Origin: Clostridia bacterium
GTDB lineage: Bacteria; Bacillota; Clostridia; Lachnospirales; Lachnospiraceae
Assembly: GCA_910574255.1 (NCBI GenBank)
Contig: CAJTAK010000015.1
Span: 48,921-112,920 of the forward strand
Direction of reading: 5' to 3'
Length of the DNA stretch: 64,000 bases
Both the position numbers and the translations under genes were made by a program. How positions within the stretch are numbered: position 1 is the first letter of the stretch; each line of letters begins with the position of its first letter. Below are positions 24,984 to 33,957 of this stretch, in pieces. The notes under the pieces were generated by a model. That model was not told the DNA's origin. It did not search any database and worked only from the letters and a program-made list of their open reading frames with translations.

Positions 24984-26707
24984 ACGGGATAGAAAAGACA
25001 TGGCTGTACTGGAATACGGTAAAAAATCTGAAACCGGTCCAGATAAGACATCAGATAGAAAATCGGATATGCAGGGGCAGGAGAAGGAAATATCTGGACA
25101 GCGTAAAAGCACTGCAGGGGCCGAAGAATTGGAGTGAGATGAATCTTCTTATTCCGGAACTAGACTGTGATCCCGATTATTTGCAGAGATTTCCTAAGGA
25201 CAAGCTGCTGTGCAATGAGGTTGAACTTCTTCACGAGTCTCACAGGATAGAAAAGGAATGGAGGGTTCTGAATGCTTCTCATTTATGGAACTACAATCTT
25301 CATTACCTGGAATTTTTGATTCCATTGGCAGTGAAATACAGTGATACAGGAGAAGAGGCCTATTTTTTAAAATGGAAGGAGTTCATGGAGGGATGGTTAA
25401 AGCAATCCTCCAATGACAGCTTTGAGCCCTATACCATATCCATGCGGATTCCCAATCTGTTGATTTGTATGGAGTTGTTGAGAGAAAAGCTTCGGAATAC
25501 AAAGCTAGAGTTAGAAATGATGACGTCTCTTTATCAGCAATACAAATATCTCATAGGGATGCAGGAGAAGGCGCTTCTTGCAAATCACTATTTTGAAAAT
25601 TTAAAAGCTGTCGTGATATCCAGTCTCCTGTTTCAAGAGACAGATATCTATCATAAATATTTTGACCTGTTACTAAAGGAGATAGAGGAACAGATTCTAA
25701 GCGACGGGCTTCATTTTGAAAGAAGCCTTATGTATCACAAAATAATTCTGGAAGATATTCTGCGTGTGCATGCGGCATTAAACAGCACAGGGCACAGGGC
25801 GGATGCAGAAAAGCTTGTTCCTGCAATTTTGATGATGGCATCAGCAATGAGGAAGCTGGAAGAGGGGTTTGAGAGAACGCCTCTTTTTAATGATGCCGGA
25901 AATAATGTGAGCAAGAACAGGGATGCCTTGCTTCAGGCTGTAACGAGATATTGTACAAACAGCGCAGCAGTCTGCCCATACGAAGGCTTTGAGGTCTCCG
26001 GTTACTATAAACTTGTCCACGGAGATACGACACTTCTTTTTGACTGCGGTGAGATCGGCCCATCTTACATGGGCGGACATGCCCATAATGACTGTCTTAG
26101 CTTTGAATTAAGTGTCTGTGGAAAGCCCTTATTTGTCAACTCCGGTACGGGACAGTACCAGGGAGGGCTTCGCTCCTTTTTCCGCAGTACGGCGGCTCAC
26201 AATACGGTCATGATTGATGACCGGGAGCAGTCGGAGCTGTGGGGAGAGCACAGGGCGGCGAGACGGATAAGAAAGGTGAAGGGGGAGGCAGGAGGCGGCA
26301 TGCTGACAGGCCGGTTCCAAAGCTTCCGGGGAGATTTCTTCCGAAGAAGCCTGAGGTGGAAGAAGGAAAATGAAAATGTTCTTGTGATAAGGGATGATAT
26401 CGGAGCATGTGATAAGGAAAGGCATATGGCCAGAGTTTTTCTTCATCTTGCGCCGGGATATTGCTATAAACGGGATGGGAAGAAGATAGCGGTTCTGGAG
26501 GGGGAAGCGGTTCGGGCTGTTATTAAGCTTCCTGCGAAGTGCGACTATCTGATTCACAAAGAAGGAATGATGACAAATTATGCGGAGGATTTCGGGGAAT
26601 ATCAAAAAAAAGAGGTTCTGGAGATCCGGGCGCAATTTGAAGGCAGGGTTCAGCTGAAGCTTGAAATAGAAATAGAAATAAGCCTTCATACGTTTGCTGA
26701 TAGATAA
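24980..26707 (+). CDS. Heparinase II/III-family protein
   Basis: A 575-residue protein with an alpha-helical toroid domain (LWNYNLHYLEFL, YTISMRIPNLL, LANHYFENLKAV, about residues 90-330) and a C-terminal beta-sandwich domain with GGHAHNDCLSFELSVCGKP, VNSGTGQY and RSTAAHNTVMIDD. Heparinase II/III relatives are polysaccharide lyases for uronic-acid-containing chains and are common in capsule loci next to wecC-type dehydrogenases. No signal peptide is visible, so a cytoplasmic or membrane-associated role is implied. It overlaps the upstream glycosyltransferase by four bases. Confidence 0.87.
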   Translation: MNGIEKTWLYWNTVKNLKPVQIRHQIENRICRGRRRKYLDSVKALQGPKNWSEMNLLIPELDCDPDYLQRFPKDKLLCNEVELLHESHRIEKEWRVLNASHLWNYNLHYLEFLIPLAVKYSDTGEEAYFLKWKEFMEGWLKQSSNDSFEPYTISMRIPNLLICMELLREKLRNTKLELEMMTSLYQQYKYLIGMQEKALLANHYFENLKAVVISSLLFQETDIYHKYFDLLLKEIEEQILSDGLHFERSLMYHKIILEDILRVHAALNSTGHRADAEKLVPAILMMASAMRKLEEGFERTPLFNDAGNNVSKNRDALLQAVTRYCTNSAAVCPYEGFEVSGYYKLVHGDTTLLFDCGEIGPSYMGGHAHNDCLSFELSVCGKPLFVNSGTGQYQGGLRSFFRSTAAHNTVMIDDREQSELWGEHRAARRIRKVKGEAGGGMLTGRFQSFRGDFFRRSLRWKKENENVLVIRDDIGACDKERHMARVFLHLAPGYCYKRDGKKIAVLEGEAVRAVIKLPAKCDYLIHKEGMMTNYAEDFGEYQKKEVLEIRAQFEGRVQLKLEIEIEISLHTFADR

Positions 26708-26711
26708 GCAT

Positions 26712-26790
26712 CCACCAGATGCATCCGAAATTCCAGGGCAGGATTTCATGCGGTGGTTGTTCTCCGTGAACAAGGTGAGTATTCCCTTGT
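26712..26790 (+). ncRNA. Intra-operon stem-loops between heparinase-like gene and wecC
   Basis: The 128-base gap holds a long stem: CCACC (26712-26716)/GGTGG (26752-26756), GCAT/ATGC (26721-26724, 26748-26751), GAAAT/ATTTC (26727-26731, 26743-26747) and CC/GG closing an AGGGCA loop. All bulges are on the 5' side. A second hairpin ACAAGG/CCTTGT spans 26770-26790, followed by a G-rich stretch without a T-run. It may be an RNA processing or antitermination element; no known class is recognised. Confidence 0.45.
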
Positions 26791-26835
26791 CCGCAGGGGG
26801 CGGTTTTAAGAAAATGACAGGAGAGTGAGAAACAA

Positions 26836-28056
26836 ATGGTTAATGTAATCGGATTGGGATATATCGGACTGCCCACAGCTCTGATGCTGGCATCCCATGG
26901 AATAGAGGTTATCGGCACGGATTACAACGAAAGGCTGGTGGAAACGCTGAATGCAGGGCACACCACCTTTAAAGAGGACGGTTTGGACGAGCTGTTTAAA
27001 AATGCTGTAGAGTCTGGTATTCGATTTACAACGGAGTACCAGGTGACGGATACCTATATTGTTTCGGTTCCCACGCCTTATGATAAGTTTTCCAAAAAGG
27101 TTGATGCCTGCTATGTAGCGGCGGCGGTGAAGGATGTATTAAAGAAAGCTCCGAAAGGGGCTGTTATTGTCATTGAATCCACTGTTTCCCCCGGGACACT
27201 GGACAAATTTGTGAGGCCGGCAATGGAAGGGGCCGGGAAGGTGATAGGTGTGGACGTACATCTTGTCCATGCGCCGGAGCGGATTATTCCGGGAAATATG
27301 GTTTATGAATTGATTCATAATAACCGTACCATCGGAGCAGATGACAAGGTAATAGGAGAGAAAATAAAATCCATCTACGCTTCCTTCTGTCAGGGTGAAA
27401 TTGTGGTAACAGATATCCGGACAGCGGAGATGACAAAGGTGGTGGAAAATACATACCGTGCGGTCAACATTGCATTTGCAAATGAGCTGGCAAAAATATG
27501 CCGGCATGACAACATGGATGTGTATGAGATTATCCGCATCTGCAATATGCACCCCAGAGTGAATATTTTACAGCCGGGGCCGGGTGTGGGAGGTCATTGT
27601 ATCTCCGTGGATCCGTGGTTTCTGGTGGGAGATTACCCAAGCCTGGCAAAGGTTATTGACGAATCCATGAAGACCAATGACGGGATGCCGGATTTTGTGC
27701 TGAACCGTATCTATGAGATTATGAAGGAAAATGGAATCACAGATGCAGCACGGGTTGGACTGTATGGGCTGACTTATAAGGAGGATGTGGATGATATGCG
27801 GGAATCCCCGACGCTGCAGCTTCTGGAATCTCAGGAGCGGCATCTGGCTTCAGGGCTTAAGGTTTATGACCCGTTGATTTCGGAAGATATGGTTCCGAAC
27901 CAGTATCATAGTCTGGAAGAATTTCTGGATGGGGTGGATATGGTGGTTGTTATGGTGGGGCATAAGGAGATTAAGAAGAATATGGATAAGCTTAGAGGGA
28001 AGGTTGTGTTGGATACGCGGCATATCTGTGGGCTTGATAAGGTTTATCAGTTATAA
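26836..28056 (+). CDS. wecC: UDP-N-acetyl-D-mannosamine dehydrogenase
   Basis: A 406-residue nucleotide-sugar dehydrogenase. The NAD fold begins VIGLGYIGLPTALMLA; the central domain has ESTVSPGTLDKF and APERIIPGN; the catalytic Cys is in GPGVGGHCISVDPWF; the C-terminal domain has GLTYKEDVDDMRESP. The DDMRESP form and HAPERIIPGN fit the ManNAc/GlcNAc dehydrogenase (WecC) branch. It oxidises UDP-ManNAc to UDP-ManNAcA with NAD. The epimerase that supplies UDP-ManNAc, wecB, is encoded at the far end of the operon (59796). The ribosome site is GGAGAG before ATG 26836. Confidence 0.9.
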   Translation: MVNVIGLGYIGLPTALMLASHGIEVIGTDYNERLVETLNAGHTTFKEDGLDELFKNAVESGIRFTTEYQVTDTYIVSVPTPYDKFSKKVDACYVAAAVKDVLKKAPKGAVIVIESTVSPGTLDKFVRPAMEGAGKVIGVDVHLVHAPERIIPGNMVYELIHNNRTIGADDKVIGEKIKSIYASFCQGEIVVTDIRTAEMTKVVENTYRAVNIAFANELAKICRHDNMDVYEIIRICNMHPRVNILQPGPGVGGHCISVDPWFLVGDYPSLAKVIDESMKTNDGMPDFVLNRIYEIMKENGITDAARVGLYGLTYKEDVDDMRESPTLQLLESQERHLASGLKVYDPLISEDMVPNQYHSLEEFLDGVDMVVVMVGHKEIKKNMDKLRGKVVLDTRHICGLDKVYQL

Positions 28057-28095
28057 ATTGTATTTTACGAAGCTTTTATGGAGAGGATTAGAACT

Positions 28096-30240
28096 TTGAA
28101 GCAGCTATTTTTATCGGTCAGTGATGGCTCTGTGAATGTTGTAGAAACACCGGCGCCTACAGTAAAAGAAAATACGGTTATTATTGAAACATTATATTCG
28201 GTGGTCAGCGCAGGAACCGAGCGCTCCCTTACATCCTTCGGCGGAAAGAATCTGATTCAGAAAGCCATGGAACGGCCGGATCAGGTGAAAAAGGTTACGG
28301 AGAAAATGTCTACGGACGGCATTCTCACAACAGTAGAAGCAGCCTTTGGAAGATTAAAGGATCCGATGCCTATGGGCTATACGGCTGTGGGCAGGATTGT
28401 GGAGATTGGAAAAGGTGTAACAGAGGTTGCCGTAGGAGATACGGTTGCGGCTGTAGGACAGGCCTATCACAGCGAAGTGAACCGAGTTGGGAAAAATCTG
28501 GTGGTTAAGGTCCCGGATGAAGTAGAGGATCTGAGACAGGCGGCATTTTCCGCATTGGGCGGCATTGCTTTAGAGGGCATCCACCAGGCAGAAGTTGTTC
28601 CGGGTGAGAGTGTTGCGGTTGTGGGATTAGGCCTGCTTGGACATATCACGGCGAGAATTCTGGATGCGTATGGATGTGATGTGATTGGATTTGACGTGGC
28701 AGATAAGACATTGCCGGATACCAGATTGAAGGCATTTGTCAATTCTACAGATGATCATGCAGCAGAGCTGGCACGTTCTCTGACACAGGGCAGAGGCGTG
28801 GATAAAGTGATTATCACAGCAGCAGCGGATTCCAATGCACCAATTGATCTGGCAGAAGAAATCACCAGGGACCGCGGGACGATCTGTATGATTGGCGTGA
28901 CCAGGATGGAGCTTGACCGCAGGCCGTTTTATCAAAAAGAGCTTAGCTTTAAGATAGCCAGATCCTATGGACCGGGGCGGTACGACAGCAGCTATGAGGA
29001 GGACGGAGTTGATTATCCTATTGGATATGTGAGGTTTACAGAGGGGCGGAATGTAGAAGAATTTCTGCGTCTGCTTGCCACAAAGCGGCTGACTATAACT
29101 GATTTGATTACTCATACACTTCCGTTTTCGGATGCGGCAGCGGCCTATGAAATGATTACGAAAAATCCGAGGCAGGAAAAGTATATTGGCGTTGTTTTAA
29201 AATATGAGGAAAATGCGGCAAAATGGAACAGTGTGGTAAAGAATGAGGAAGCTGTAAATAAAAAGATTGCAGATATGAAACAGCTTAACCTTGGCTTAAT
29301 AGGTGCAGGATTGTTTGCCAGGACTACCATGCTTCCGGTGATGCGGGCAGGCGGTCTGTATCATTTTAAGGGGCTGGCTACTACTGGTGGGATTGCTTCT
29401 GCACAGGCAAATGAGGTATTTCCTTTTGATTATACCACCAATGATTATCGGAAGCTGCTGGAGGATGCAGATATTGATTTAATTGCTATTTCTACCCAGC
29501 ATAACAGCCATGCAAAATTTATTGCAGAGGCGTTGTCAGCCGGTAAGAATGTCTATGTAGAAAAGCCGCTGTGTCTGACTTTGGAGGAACTGGAACGGAT
29601 TGAGGAAGCTTATAAGAAGAGCACCGGAGAATTGTTCTGTGGGTTGAACCGGAGACATGCACCTTTGATCAAAGAGATTAAAAAAGAGCTCCAGACCGAT
29701 AAAATTCCGGCAGTGTATGACTATATTGCCAATGCCGGGTATATTCCGCCAGAGCACTGGACTCAGGATGAGAGCAAAGGCGGTGGGCGAATTATCGGGG
29801 AGGCTGTGCATTTTATAGATACCATTCAGAGTCTGGATGGGAGTGAGCTGGTGGAAGTGAATTTGTCTTTTGCAGCAAATCCGGCTTATCCCAAAAAGGA
29901 TAATGCGATTATCAGCCTTCGCTTTGCTTCCGGTGCTGTGGGGACGGTTCTTTATACTTCTATGGGCAGTAAGAAGTATCCAAAGGAGCAGCTGCGTGTG
30001 TTCAGCAATGGCTCCGTGTATGTGATGGATAATTATGTGGGGCTTTCAAAGTTTGGGAGCAGTAAGAAGAAGGAAATGAAGCTTAAGCAAGATAAGGGAA
30101 TTGGGGATGAGTATCGGTATATTTTTGATGTGGTGAACGGGAAGAGGAAGAACAGGATCATTAGAGATGTATTTGTAAGTCACAAGTTGTTAATCAAAGA
30201 ATTGGAGAAATATAAAAATGGATGCAATGAAAGTATATAA
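28096..30240 (+). CDS. Bi-domain oxidoreductase: MDR alcohol dehydrogenase plus Gfo/Idh/MocA
   Basis: The first half (to about residue 350) is a medium-chain dehydrogenase with GTERSLTSFG, MGYTAVGRIVEIG and a Rossmann VVGLGLLGHI. The second half (about 395-710) is a Gfo/Idh/MocA oxidoreductase with LGLIGAGLFARTTMLPV and the conserved VEKPL. This two-domain type is regularly found beside heparinase-like proteins and PaaK-like ligases in polysaccharide loci; its reaction is not established and may oxidise/reduce a sugar on the chain. I chose TTG 28096 because GGAGAGG (28080-28086) precedes it and family proteins start MKQLFLS; ATG 28078 overlaps that ribosome site. It overlaps the next gene by 23 bases. 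Confidence 0.85.
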   Translation: MKQLFLSVSDGSVNVVETPAPTVKENTVIIETLYSVVSAGTERSLTSFGGKNLIQKAMERPDQVKKVTEKMSTDGILTTVEAAFGRLKDPMPMGYTAVGRIVEIGKGVTEVAVGDTVAAVGQAYHSEVNRVGKNLVVKVPDEVEDLRQAAFSALGGIALEGIHQAEVVPGESVAVVGLGLLGHITARILDAYGCDVIGFDVADKTLPDTRLKAFVNSTDDHAAELARSLTQGRGVDKVIITAAADSNAPIDLAEEITRDRGTICMIGVTRMELDRRPFYQKELSFKIARSYGPGRYDSSYEEDGVDYPIGYVRFTEGRNVEEFLRLLATKRLTITDLITHTLPFSDAAAAYEMITKNPRQEKYIGVVLKYEENAAKWNSVVKNEEAVNKKIADMKQLNLGLIGAGLFARTTMLPVMRAGGLYHFKGLATTGGIASAQANEVFPFDYTTNDYRKLLEDADIDLIAISTQHNSHAKFIAEALSAGKNVYVEKPLCLTLEELERIEEAYKKSTGELFCGLNRRHAPLIKEIKKELQTDKIPAVYDYIANAGYIPPEHWTQDESKGGGRIIGEAVHFIDTIQSLDGSELVEVNLSFAANPAYPKKDNAIISLRFASGAVGTVLYTSMGSKKYPKEQLRVFSNGSVYVMDNYVGLSKFGSSKKKEMKLKQDKGIGDEYRYIFDVVNGKRKNRIIRDVFVSHKLLIKELEKYKNGCNESI

Positions 30241-31555
30241 CAAATTTCCGATAGCAGGACAGAATCTTGCCTGTACAGTACAGGGAGAATTAACCAGAAG
30301 AAAGCGCTATAGCGCTTATTTTGAGAAGAAGCTGGAGCAGTATAAAAAGACAGGAAGATATAGTCTGGAGCAGGTAAAAGTATATCAGGATAAGCGTTTG
30401 CGGAAGCTGGTTGTACATGCTTATGAGACAGTTCCTTATTACAAAAAGGAATTTGACGAATGTGGCTTTAATCCCTACAAATTCCAGCATGCAGATGAAC
30501 TGGCGGTTTTGCCGATTATCACAAAAGATGTATTAAAGGATCATATTCAAGAGTTTATTTCAACGGCGAAGTTGCCGTCGAAAACATTTATACACCTTAC
30601 AGGGGGTACGACAGGCAAATCGCTGACTTACTACACCACACTAAATGAGCAGTCAGAGCAATGGGCGGTATGGTGGAGATATCGCAACAATCTTGGAATA
30701 GCAAGAGGCGAATGGTGTGGGGAATTTGCCAGTAAGCTTGTTGTGCCTATTAGCCAGAAGAAGCCGCCTTATTGGAGGTATGATCATGCAGAGCACAGAC
30801 TTTTTTTTAGTCCTTATCATCTGAATGAAAAAACGGTGAGGGATTATGCAGAGGGGCTGATGAAGGTTAAATGGCTTCATGGTTACACTTCAAAGCTGGC
30901 GGATATGGCTTATTGGCTTGTGAAAAGCGGGATCAAGGTTCCGATGGAATATGTCACAATCGGTGCGGAAAATATGTATGATACGCAGAAGAAATTACTG
31001 GAGGAAGCTTTCGGAACTAAGGTTTATCAGCATTACGGTTTGACAGAAGGAGCGGCTAATTTTTCACAAGGCTTGGATGGAACAATTCGTGTAGATGAGG
31101 ATTTTTGTTATGTGGAATTTATAGAAAATGAAACGGATTGTTCGATTGTAGGGACTCCGCTTCATTATTATCGTATGCCTCTGATCAGATACGGCACAGG
31201 AGATTATGCGGAGCTTTCGGATAAGCAGGACGGTAAGTTTAGAATCGTAAAATCACTGCATGGAAGAGACAGTGAGTTTGTCACAACAAACCAGGGAACA
31301 AAAGTGACTGCTGTTGAGTTTGATGAGGAGATATTTGCGAAGGTGAGTCACATGGCGGAGGCACAGGTCGTTCAAAGGTCGAAGGATGAGCTGGAGATAA
31401 GGGTGATAAGGCTGGAAGGGTATACACAGGCAGATGAACAGGTGCTTTTGCGAAGGCTGAAGGATGTTGTAGGGGAAAGTATGAAATATAAGTTTGTTTA
31501 TCCTGAAAGTTTGGAGAAAGGGAAGAATGGGAAGTTTCGGTTGATTGTTACGTAA
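30218..31555 (+). CDS. CapK/PaaK-like adenylate-forming protein
   Basis: A 445-residue member of the phenylacetate-CoA ligase-like group. The ATP-binding loop is HLTGGTTGKSLTYY, followed by YQHYGLTEGAANFSQG and PLIRYGTGDYAEL, and a small C-terminal domain. Such CapK-type proteins occur in capsule clusters and are thought to activate a carboxylate, possibly on a sugar acid or an amino acid, though the substrate is not known. The ATG at 30218 overlaps the oxidoreductase by 23 bases, indicating translational coupling with it. Confidence 0.85.
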   Translation: MDAMKVYNKFPIAGQNLACTVQGELTRRKRYSAYFEKKLEQYKKTGRYSLEQVKVYQDKRLRKLVVHAYETVPYYKKEFDECGFNPYKFQHADELAVLPIITKDVLKDHIQEFISTAKLPSKTFIHLTGGTTGKSLTYYTTLNEQSEQWAVWWRYRNNLGIARGEWCGEFASKLVVPISQKKPPYWRYDHAEHRLFFSPYHLNEKTVRDYAEGLMKVKWLHGYTSKLADMAYWLVKSGIKVPMEYVTIGAENMYDTQKKLLEEAFGTKVYQHYGLTEGAANFSQGLDGTIRVDEDFCYVEFIENETDCSIVGTPLHYYRMPLIRYGTGDYAELSDKQDGKFRIVKSLHGRDSEFVTTNQGTKVTAVEFDEEIFAKVSHMAEAQVVQRSKDELEIRVIRLEGYTQADEQVLLRRLKDVVGESMKYKFVYPESLEKGKNGKFRLIVT

Positions 31556-31593
31556 AACAGATAAAGTTATGTTAAATATACTAGGAGAGGCCT

Positions 31594-32667
31594 ATGGAGA
31601 AAGACGATATAAAAGTGCTTCTTATTTCAGCAGTTCCGCCTCCGGTTGGCGGGATTGCAACTTGGACAGAGGAATATTTACAGTATTGTAGAAAAAAGGG
31701 ATATAAAACGAAAATAGTTAATGAATCGATGGTAGGAAAAAGAGCATTAACTGCGAGTGATTCATGGAACATATACGATGAAGCTAAAAGATGTTTTGAT
31801 ATATGGCATAAAATTAATAAAGAGCTTAAGACATTTTCTCCGGATATTGTTCACTTAAATACGGCATGTTCTCAGACTGGAGTTATTCGTGATTTGATTA
31901 GCATTTTTTTCATAAAACTGCATAAAAAACCATGTGTACTTCATTGTCATTGTAATATACCAGATCAAATGAGAACTGGAAGGGTGAAAAAGTTATTTTT
32001 TAAGAATATGGTGAAACTTTCATCTACAGTATTAGTTTTGAACTCAAGTTCCTTAAATTATTTAGAACATTTACAAAAAGGTGATTATGAAGTTGTTCCT
32101 AATTTTATTAAAGATGACTTTATAGTCGGGCAGAGAACTTACAATGAAAAAATCAATACTATAATATATATTGGGCATGTAAGAAAGACAAAAGGAATTG
32201 ATGAGTTGTTGCAAACAGCATACAATTATCCAAATATAAAGTTTCTTTTAGCTGGCCCTGTTACAGAAGACTATTCAAAAGAAGAAATTTTAAAAAAAAG
32301 TAAAGAAAATGTATTGTTACTGGGAGCTGTATCATTAGATAAAGTAAAAGAATTATTAGATAAAGCTGATATTTTTATACTTCCATCCTATACGGAAGGA
32401 TTTTCTCGGGCACTATTAGAAGCTATGGCTCGAGGGATCCCCATAATAACGACAGATGTAGGGGCAAATCGAGATATGATTGAAGAAAAGGGAGGATGCA
32501 TTATACAAAAAGAAGATAGTTTGGGGATTATAAATGCAATTAAACATATGGAATCTTTTCAGACCAGAGCTATTATGGGAGAATGGAATATTCAAAAAGT
32601 AAAAAAATTTTATTCAAGAAGCAGTGTAATGAAGAGAATTTACACTATATATCAGAATATACTATAA
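31594..32667 (+). CDS. Glycosyltransferase family 4
   Basis: A 357-residue GT-B glycosyltransferase. The N-terminal glycine-rich loop is AVPPPVGGIATWTEEYLQ, with HCHCNIPDQMRTG as acceptor-side loop; the C-terminal domain has YIGHVRKTKGIDELL, LAGPVTEDY and the EX7E region SYTEGFSRALLEAMARGIP. It uses a nucleotide sugar to extend the lipid-linked repeat unit. This gene begins the strongly AT-rich section of the locus. The ribosome site is AGGAGAGG before ATG 31594. Confidence 0.87.
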   Translation: MEKDDIKVLLISAVPPPVGGIATWTEEYLQYCRKKGYKTKIVNESMVGKRALTASDSWNIYDEAKRCFDIWHKINKELKTFSPDIVHLNTACSQTGVIRDLISIFFIKLHKKPCVLHCHCNIPDQMRTGRVKKLFFKNMVKLSSTVLVLNSSSLNYLEHLQKGDYEVVPNFIKDDFIVGQRTYNEKINTIIYIGHVRKTKGIDELLQTAYNYPNIKFLLAGPVTEDYSKEEILKKSKENVLLLGAVSLDKVKELLDKADIFILPSYTEGFSRALLEAMARGIPIITTDVGANRDMIEEKGGCIIQKEDSLGIINAIKHMESFQTRAIMGEWNIQKVKKFYSRSSVMKRIYTIYQNIL

Positions 32668-32753
32668 AAACAATAAGGCTGGAGATAAGATAATATCATT
32701 TAAATGCAGTAGGAAATATGAAAGCCGTTTTATTGTAAGGAAAGAGGTTAAAT

Positions 32754-33935
32754 TTGATTAATGATGTAATTATTGTTGGAGATGGAGGCCGCAATGGTCT
32801 GGGAATTGTAAGGGAATTTGGAGAATGCGGCCAAATTCCTTTTGTATTGTTGATAGAAAGAGATAGTAAAGAGCAGAAATCTAATACAAGAGTAGTTCTT
32901 GCAAGTAAATATACGAAAAGATATAAAGTGTTTCCGCCTTCTGATTCCATTGAAACAGAAGTCATACAGTTCTTATTAAAATACCTTGGGAATGAAAAGT
33001 GTAAACCTATTATTATAACAACAAGCGACGTTGCATGTGAGATGCTTGACAGACATACAGAGGAACTTTCAGATAAATTTTTTGTTTCCAATATCAATGG
33101 CAGTGACGAAGGTATACATTATTATCTGGATAAATATAACACATATATGAAAATAAAAGAAATGGGACAGCTTGATGTTGCGGAAACATTTATTATTGAT
33201 ATTTCAAGTTCAACTCAACCTATAGACATATCAAAATATCCCTTGCCTTGTATACTGAAGCCAAGAGAAAGTGCGCATGGAAAAAAGTCAGACATTGAAA
33301 TATGCCATACAAAAAACGAACTCTTAAATGCATTAAATAAATTTAAGGCACTCGATTACAAAGATATTTTATTACAGGAATACCTGGATTATCAATACGA
33401 GTTTTCAATACATGGATATGCGGCAGGCACAAAGACTGTAGTTCCGGGAATATGCAGATATTTGCATAAAAGCAGTATTGGCACAAATGATTATATGTAT
33501 ATTCAATATTTAAAACTTGAAGACTGTATTGAAAAAGAATTTGTACACAAAGTATGCGAATTTATAAAGAGTATAAAGTTCCAGGGATGCTTTGTCGGCG
33601 AGGCATTTTATTTAAACAACGGAAAATTTTATTTAAATGAGATGAACTATAGAACCTGCGATTTAAGCTATAATGAAACACCCTCAGGACGTTATATTGC
33701 ACCAGAATATGCTGCAGAGCTGACAGGAGAAAAGCCGGAACTATATATAAAAGCAGGGAAGAGTAGCTTCTATTCTGTATTGACGTTTGCAAATATTCGG
33801 TTAGTTCTAAACAAAAAAATGTCATTGCGTCAAGCCATAACTGAAATTATATCGTCCTCCAGCTATCAATATTATGCGAAAGGCGATGCAAAGCCGCTAT
33901 TTGCAAAGCTGGGTATTCCAGGTATGGTGAGATGA
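32754..33935 (+). CDS. ATP-grasp ligase
   Basis: A 393-residue ATP-grasp protein starting at TTG 32754 after AAGAGGT. The N-terminal domain is pre-ATP-grasp (VIIVGDGGRNGLGIVREF), the central domain binds ATP (PCILKPRESAHGKKSDIEI, LLQEYLDYQYEFSIHGY) and the C-terminal metal site is GEAFYLNNGKFYLNEMNYR. ATP-grasp enzymes form an amide or thioester from a carboxylate through an acyl phosphate. In this operon it may attach an amino acid or amine to a sugar acid. The next gene, an importer of quaternary-ammonium type compounds, is only 22 bases away, so substrate import and ligation may be linked. Confidence 0.82.
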   Translation: MINDVIIVGDGGRNGLGIVREFGECGQIPFVLLIERDSKEQKSNTRVVLASKYTKRYKVFPPSDSIETEVIQFLLKYLGNEKCKPIIITTSDVACEMLDRHTEELSDKFFVSNINGSDEGIHYYLDKYNTYMKIKEMGQLDVAETFIIDISSSTQPIDISKYPLPCILKPRESAHGKKSDIEICHTKNELLNALNKFKALDYKDILLQEYLDYQYEFSIHGYAAGTKTVVPGICRYLHKSSIGTNDYMYIQYLKLEDCIEKEFVHKVCEFIKSIKFQGCFVGEAFYLNNGKFYLNEMNYRTCDLSYNETPSGRYIAPEYAAELTGEKPELYIKAGKSSFYSVLTFANIRLVLNKKMSLRQAITEIISSSSYQYYAKGDAKPLFAKLGIPGMVR

Positions 33936-33957
33936 ATATGTGGGAGTTAAGAGTTCT

